Positions 57,728-64,000 of a DNA stretch of 64,000 bases are shown here, one piece after another. The notes below the pieces were generated by a model. The model was given only the letters and a program-made list of their open reading frames with translations. It was not told the origin of the DNA and searched no databases. Positions within the stretch are counted from its first letter, which is position 1. Every line of letters starts with the position of its first letter. The stretch lies in contig CAJNYU010003583.1 in assembly GCA_905331475.1 (NCBI GenBank), positions 62,001 through 126,000 of the forward strand, written 5' to 3'. This DNA comes from Rotaria socialis (lineage: Eukaryota; Rotifera; Eurotatoria; Philodinida; Philodinidae). The position numbers and the translations under genes are program-made.

Positions 57728-60700
57728 AGTTCGATTTTGATGACGCACGAATGATCTGAAAGAAGGACATGTTGATCATACACTCATATATATATATATA
57801 TATACACAAGAAATTCTCATTGAGATATAAAAGAGTGAAGAGAAACAGGACGAAACAAGATGCATGATAAGATATAGTATTAAATAATAGAAAAGAAAAC
57901 CATAGAAAGTTTTTCTCTTCTTTTTAATGTTGTTAGTGTGATTCTTAGCAATCAAATAGAACTGAAAAGATTATTGTTCGTATTTGATTAATCATGATGT
58001 AGAAACAAGAATTTTCTTTTGTGTTAATACTTCCATCCGTCGAGTATTCACTTGAGAAATAAAACTAATTTTATACTTTAATTAAATTAAATTACTATTA
58101 GTACCTGAATTGATGACGTACATTTATACGATATTGACGTTTATGATAATTTTTAAAAAAACTTCATCTTATCGTTGACCTTAATTTAAAGTACTTAAAA
58201 TAGAGAACTTTTTCTTTTGCTCGATAAATTATGATTAAATTTTTGGCTTTTTAATTTGATGCTCGAGATATCAATGATAGGCATCAACAATTTTGATTTT
58301 AAAATAGCTTGGATATTTGATAGAAAATATAATAGATAAATACGTCAAATGCAAATATAATCGTTATGGTAAACATTCATAACGAACGATTTTACGTCAT
58401 AATGTTTTTGCATCATTATCATTTTCTTCTTTTTCTTTTTCTTTTTCTTTTTAACAAATACGCTGAAAATGAGACACACTACTTTTTCTTCTTCTTATCT
58501 CCCTAATGGTTAAACCATTATATCAAGTGGAATAGCGTGATGAAAAAATGTATTATTCATGCTGACACAATTATTCTCGTGTAATTCTTTTTTCTACTTC
58601 ACGTCGCAAAAGTAACTGGAGAACTGTAAACGTGTGCTCTTTTCAACTTGCTCTAAAGTCAACTAACATAGCTCTTCTAGATAGAAACTATTTTAAAATA
58701 TAAATGCATGACAAGTTGAATTATTCTTAATTTTAAAACTTATAATGTGCCATTTGCCGCATGTGACTCAAATAAATGGCAGCCATCAGTAGACTCTTTC
58801 TAATACGAATATAGAGCGAAATAGTGTTTCAAAGATTTTCTAAATTGATTGACATGACGATTTGTACGCAAGTAATAATTGTAAAACAAAACAAATTTTC
58901 GCTACGGTAATATACAACGTGCAAATGTTTCAAATAAATTTAGATTTACAGAGGATTGTTTTGCTATACAAAGCATATACGTATTTTGCAGTAATTATCT
59001 ATCGCGATTGCTATGCAACTAATCGCATAGCTCATTCGTGTAAATAAATATGAAACAAATCATTTCACTAATGGCATGTACTTCTGACAGCAACAATAAG
59101 AAGTAGTTGAATTATTTTAGTTCGTGTTTTTGAATTGCAGCGATTAACAAATCATAGATTTAGACCAGCGACTTAGCCAATAGATAGATTTTTTTACTCT
59201 ATATTTGAACAATGTTTTTTATATGTAAAATAGAGTGACATGATAAGACAAATGATTGTCATAGAGAATTTTATTTCGTACAATTTTTTTCTTCTTTCAG
59301 TTTTGAATGATCCCCGTTGAACTTCTATATATTAGTACTGATTTTAGAGCAAGGAAGGTTGAGTAACGCTTTCTTGATACTAGATTATTTTAATCGATTC
59401 AAGCTTCAAAGTATACGGCATAGGAACATAAATTCATCGATCTCAAAATAAATTATGATTAAATGTTTTCATTTTCTACATCGACCCTCGTATACTTACT
59501 CGTGAAAAATCATGCAAAACGCATGAAATATGTTGACTGAGAAGATATTCAAGTAATTTCATCAGGTTTTGATTAACCCGTACACCATCACGATATCCAG
59601 TCATGGAGATGTCCAGTTTTATTTGAATTATACCGATATTCATCTAAACGAAATCCATTTTCTCGCTCAATTTGTCCCATTCATTGTTGTAAGTATTTAA
59701 CTAAATCTTGTCGTTGTTTGATAAAAATAACATTATCGTATACGATGGAACATTGTGTTTCAACATCACTCTGCAAAAATGCACATATTGGAAAACGAAG
59801 AAAATTTTGAACGAACCTAGAAAATCAACAAACACATTTACTTCTAATGAGAAATGAAACCCATTGGAAAAGCTACATAAATGAGAATAGATTTTCAGTA
59901 TCATGTTAGCTTTATTTTTTGATCGTGTTCGATTTGCTCTCGACTTCTGAAAGGACAAGATGACGAAGAAAGATAGTGTTTCTGCGAAGTTATCAGCTAT
60001 CAACTCTTTTACAGGGAAAGAAAATTTTGTTCTTTGTCCTGCTTCTTTCCTTCTTTTCTTATGTCAAGTATTTCTTCCACTTACTAATTATATTTATGCT
60101 TCCATAAAAAAAGACTTTCACACAAATAATCGAGGGAAATCTTCCTTACAATTCCTATCTTTTTTATCCTACAAGAAAACTATCATAATTATGCTACTAA
60201 CTAACTTTCTATCTATACGAGCAACGAAGTAGTTTTTCAAAGTGTTTCTATTAATTGGAATGGCTATTAGTTTTTTTTTATACACCATCGATTGAAGAAA
60301 AGGATAGCAGTGTAGTAACATTAACGACAACAGCTGCATCAACAACTAACGCATTACCAATTATTTTGATCAATTAGTTACTCGCTATAATATAGAAGAT
60401 GATAACTTGAAACTCATGAATGGTTTTTTTCTGGAAATTTAAGACGACGCTCGATACGTACGATATATAGGATGACAGATCTAAAAATCTATTCACATTT
60501 CATTGTTATGACACTCAGTCCAATACTCAGATATATCACACATTGTAGCACAAAGCAATCTATGAAATATCATTAATGAATTAGTTACTTTTTCAAAAGT
60601 GAACTGTCTCTATGCATCTCGACCATATAATAATAATAATACTGGCATAATTTGACATCTCATTGAAACATTTCTTATTCAAAATTGATGCCATGCTATT

Positions 60701-60878
60701 TTTCCACTGTAGATAAAAATCTAACTTCAAATTCGTAATATCATCATTGTCTTCAACTGTAGTTCCTAAAAACTGGATTTGTGATAGCTTTTGACATCAA
60801 AAGGGAGTTAGACACCAGTACTGCCAAATTCTAGCACTTATTTTGATTCATCATTTGAGAAAACTATCAATCGAAAAC
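57728..60878. other. Intergenic; simple repeats only
   Basis: Holds a (TA)n run at about 57786-57804 and a CTTTTT repeat at about 58433-58452. Open frames at 58862-59047, 59701-60003 and 59960-60232 lack signatures and overlap each other. No gene supported. Confidence 0.5.
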
Positions 60879-61274
60879 ATGGCGTATGAGCTACGAAGTC
60901 AACTTAATCTATTGTTAACGGTTGTTATTGTTTTGTCTTATTTTACAATTGTGGTCGCAGGCAGAATGCCGTACATCCAAGGTGGACGTTACAATGCTGA
61001 GACTAACAAGATTGAAATGAATATTAGATGCACTGAAGGTTGCACCAAACATAAATTTTCCCTTAAAATCGAACCATGTCGTTAAAGTTATCCTGTCCAA
61101 TGTGGTGCTTCGCTAATGGATCCTACACAAAACGATCGATGCAAAACAATAATTCGTCGCAAGATCTCCATTAGCTTGGCTGAAGCCAACTTGGATAGCA
61201 AGTATTTTACACGTGCTTCAATCCGAACCCGAGGTGACTATAATACAGAAGTTTATATCACTCTACCACTTTAA
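60879..61274 (+). pseudogene. Small secreted cysteine-containing protein with an internal stop
   Basis: ATG at 60879 gives MAYELRSQ and then a strong signal peptide core (LNLLLTVVIVLSYFTIVVAG). The mature part has RCTEGCTKHKF and, after an in-frame TAA at 61083-61085 (codon 69), continues in the same frame with SYPVQCGASLMDPTQNDRCK and ends EVYITLPL, TAA at 61272-61274. The frame on both sides of the stop is well formed, with about five cysteines in all. Without the stop it would be a 131-residue secreted protein. It is either a recent pseudogene or a short version that ends at 68 residues. Family not recognised. Confidence 0.5.
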
Positions 61275-61796
61275 TATTCATTGCAGAAAGTAGCCTTGAC
61301 TCGATTCTTACGTGTACCCTTCTTATAATGTTGGTTCATCGACATTTTTTATGCTCATCATAAAATTACGAACCTAATGTTTTGAACTGTTCATCGGGCT
61401 TTCAAAACGTAACACGAATCTGTTTCTCAAATGCACACTTTCTACTTGTACAGAAAGACTAAGCTCACTTATAACGAGAACATGTTTGAACAATATTTAA
61501 AACAGCAAAGATTGATATGTTCTATTGAGAAAGTTTTTTTTAAAGAAAACTGCACCATTTTCTTTAAAAATGTAAAAGAGAGATGTTGCGTTGTGCAATT
61601 TGTTTTATGGACGATCTTCTTCGAGAGTTTCTATTTTGTTCTATTCTTTTGACTTTGCCTGTTACACATGATTGTCAAGTGAAGAAAGAATGAATAAAAA
61701 CTCTGTTGACATCGCATTTTCTTTTTTACTTGCATAAGAAGAACAAGCAAGCACACGTCGACAAATATTTTCTATACTGGTACACTACACTAAAGA
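61275..61796. other. Intergenic, nothing recognised
   Basis: The open frame at 61431-61652 has no signature and unusual composition. Not called. Confidence 0.5.
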
Positions 61797-64000
61797 ATGG
61801 TTGATATTTTAAATCAACCTTCAAAACAAGCTATCAAAAACAAGCAGAATGTTCATCTGATAGCTCTAGATGATAATCAAAAGTTGAATAAAATAAAACC
61901 ACTGATATTTACAATGAATCCGATTGCGCAATTCTACACTGATATGTAACAATGTATTGATGCAATTACAGAAATGGTCGATGAACAATTGTTCATTATT
62001 GTATCGAGCTCATTCGCTGTAGAATTTCTTCCTGTAATCCATGATCTCCGAGTTGTAATTGTTATTTATATCTTTGATACTCTAAAATAATCAATCGTTT
62101 TCAATGAAAAATATTCAAAAATCATCGATATCGTCTCGGATAAAGAGACACTTCGTCTATATTTGCGTAGTAGAACACGATAATTGGAAAGAATGCCATT
62201 GACTTTTAGTCTATTTAATCAAAAACAAAAGTCAACGCGAGATCTCACAAAAGAATCGGCTTCGTTTCTTTGGCATCAAATGCTGCTTTATGTTTTCAAA
62301 CAAATGCCGCATAATGATCGTATGAAAAATGAAATGCTCGATCAATGTGTTGATCACTATCGAAACAATCAAACGGAATTAGAAACGATTGAACAATTTC
62401 GAAAGAGTCATACACATGATCAAGCAATCAGTTGGTGCACGGATGAATATTTTCTCTATAAACTTCTTAATCAAGCCTTACGTACCGAAAATATACAATT
62501 ACTGTATTCATTTCGATTTTTAATTATTGATCTTTGTGGCGAACTCGAACGAGACAGTAACAAGATCAAGAGTAAAGGTCGTCTCACTGTTTATCGTGGA
62601 CAAATGATGCATAAAGAAGAATTACAGAAGCTACAACATAGTATGGGTGGATTGATATCAACGAATGGATATTTTTCAACTTCACGTGATATTAATATTT
62701 CACTAGGATTTTTATCAAAATTCAATTCGACCAACGAACGAGTTTTCTTCGAAATTCAGGCTGCTCCACAAATAACTGGTGTCGTTTGTACTGATATATC
62801 GGCGTTGGGCTCGATTCCATATATTTCGATTCAACACAAGATGCTTCGAAAGTGCAACTAGTTGCCAGTGATCAAGGCGTAGAGAAAGTCGATGATTATG
62901 TTACATGGCTTCAAATTGAAATCGACAATTCTAGTCCATTGCTTTATTTCGGTCGACTTCTTTGGAGCGAACTGGGACAATTGACACGAGCAGAAAATTA
63001 CCTACCTATGCTTCTTGATACGCTACCAAGTGATCATTCAGATATAGCATTAATCTATCTCTAACTAAGTCATGTCAGCGATGAAAAAGATAACTACGAT
63101 TTAGCACTGGAACATGCCGAACGCGCGTTACACATTCGAAAAGAACAGAAACCCGTTGATCAAATTCGTCTTGCTAGCACATTGAATGGCATGGGCGTGA
63201 TTTATAAAAATAAGGGCGATCTAGATCGTGCCAGTGATTATTATCAACAGTCATTGGCGATATATGAAAATGAAGTATCAAGTGGTAACATATTCATCAA
63301 GTGAATACATTAACAAATTTAGGCATTGTAAACAAAGACAAACGTAATTTCGATATAGCACTGCAATATTTCAATCGTGCTTATGAAATTTACCGAGAAA
63401 TTTTACCTGCTGGTCATCCTCGTCGTGCTCATGCCTTGTCAAATATTGGAAGTATCTATCATCATCGGGAGAACCTGGAACAGGCTCTTAGTTTCTATCA
63501 ACAAGCTCTAGATATTCAAGATAAGACCTACCCTGATGATCATCTAAGAAAAGTAAATACGATTCGAAATATTGTTCTCATATATCGTGATAAACAAGAC
63601 TGGGACAATGCCATGAATTGTCTCAATCGAGCTTTGAACATGTATCGAAATGTCTTAGATGACAAATCGCATCCAAGTATTGCAGTGTGCCATAGTGATA
63701 TTGGTCATGTGTACGAAAAGAAGGGCAATTGGGATCAAGCACTCGATTATTATCGACGACAGTTGAAGATGGAAGAGTTATGTCTGTCGATCGATCATCC
63801 TCATCTCGGCCTACATTTTGATTGGATCGTCAACATGTTGAAAAAGAAAGGCAACATCGATGAAGCTAAACAATTATGTCAACAAGAATTGAAGAAGTTG
63901 CCAGATCTGTTAGGTAGCGACTATGCAAATCATTCAAGATACACTCATACTTTAGTTTCATTAGCAACCATATTAGAAGATAGTGATTTCAATAAATCAC
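61797..64000 (+). pseudogene. ADP-ribosyltransferase-TPR protein pseudogene, runs off the window
   Basis: One frame from the ATG at 61797 carries in order an N-terminal domain (QCIDAITEMV, QLFIIVSSSFAVEFLPVIHDL), an ART domain and tetratricopeptide repeats. In-frame stops stand at 61947, 62088, 62181 and 63062 (all TAA). Frameshifts lie near 62820-62862 and 63290. The ART part has YRGQM (arginine) and GYFSTS (serine block). The glutamate turn is missing: the sequence passes straight from ISALGSI to SIYFDSTQDASKVQLVASDQG, as if the ExE segment had been deleted. From 63064 there are kinesin-light-chain-like TPRs (ALEHAERALHI, LNGMGVIYKNKGDLDRASDYY, YEKKGNWDQALDYYRRQLK). The combination is typical of bdelloids. 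This copy is dead by several independent lesions. Confidence 0.88.

Noticed and set aside
1..64000. CRISPR array or prokaryotic operon
   Set aside because: Repeats are tandem or foldback, not regularly spaced short direct repeats; genes are spliced and eukaryotic.

Overview
The window looks like nuclear DNA of a bdelloid rotifer (Rotaria/Adineta type). It is AT-rich and eukaryotic: spliced genes with GT-AG introns mostly of 41-123 bp, polyadenylation signals, and tRNA genes with internal A and B boxes. The gene content is also typical of bdelloids: several NAD:arginine ADP-ribosyltransferase (ART) genes, one joined to tetratricopeptide repeats, an NHL-repeat gene, a phage tail-collar-like gene of probable bacterial origin, and many short non-autonomous transposons. 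This assignment is inference from gene style; no rRNA or mitochondrial marker is present.

Layout. 1-663: 3' end of an ART gene. 700-3460: three non-coding mobile elements. 4.7-5.6 kb: NHL propeller. 8.0-9.1 kb: two-domain fasciclin protein. 11.3-13.5 kb: five-exon Hsp70 relative that has lost catalytic residues. 14.1-15.2 kb: ankyrin-ART gene with one in-frame stop. 16.0-18.6 kb (minus): eight-exon CARD-less RIG-I-like receptor. 19.5-20.2 kb (minus): frameshifted tail-collar gene. 20.7-22.2 kb (minus): two adjacent reading frames of an unknown secreted protein. 24.6-28.2 kb (minus): twelve-exon SLC6 transporter. 28.2-38.0 kb: gene-poor, with two foldback elements and one unresolved base. 38.0-41.5 kb: decayed dynamin-like GTPase. 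43.1-44.5 kb (minus): ART fused to a response-regulator receiver-like domain. 49.7-50.7 kb: three tandem tRNA-Asp units. 51.7-53.7 kb: long-TIR transposon carrying a nested hAT MITE. 54.9-56.1 kb: transposase relic, foldback element and stranded DEG/ENaC exon side by side. 56.5-57.7 kb (minus): cytochrome b5 front-end desaturase. 60.9-61.3 kb: small secreted protein with an internal stop. 61.8-64.0 kb: ART-TPR pseudogene running off the end.

Taken together, the window holds four ART loci in different states: one apparently intact but partial, one with a single stop, one with the catalytic arginine replaced, and one heavily decayed. They sit near a probable RNA sensor and a probable pseudo-chaperone, which would suit an innate-defence or stress-response neighbourhood, but nothing in the sequence proves that they work together. 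The strongest novelty candidates are the ART-receiver fusion, the catalytically altered Hsp70, and the families of short foldback or hairpin elements.
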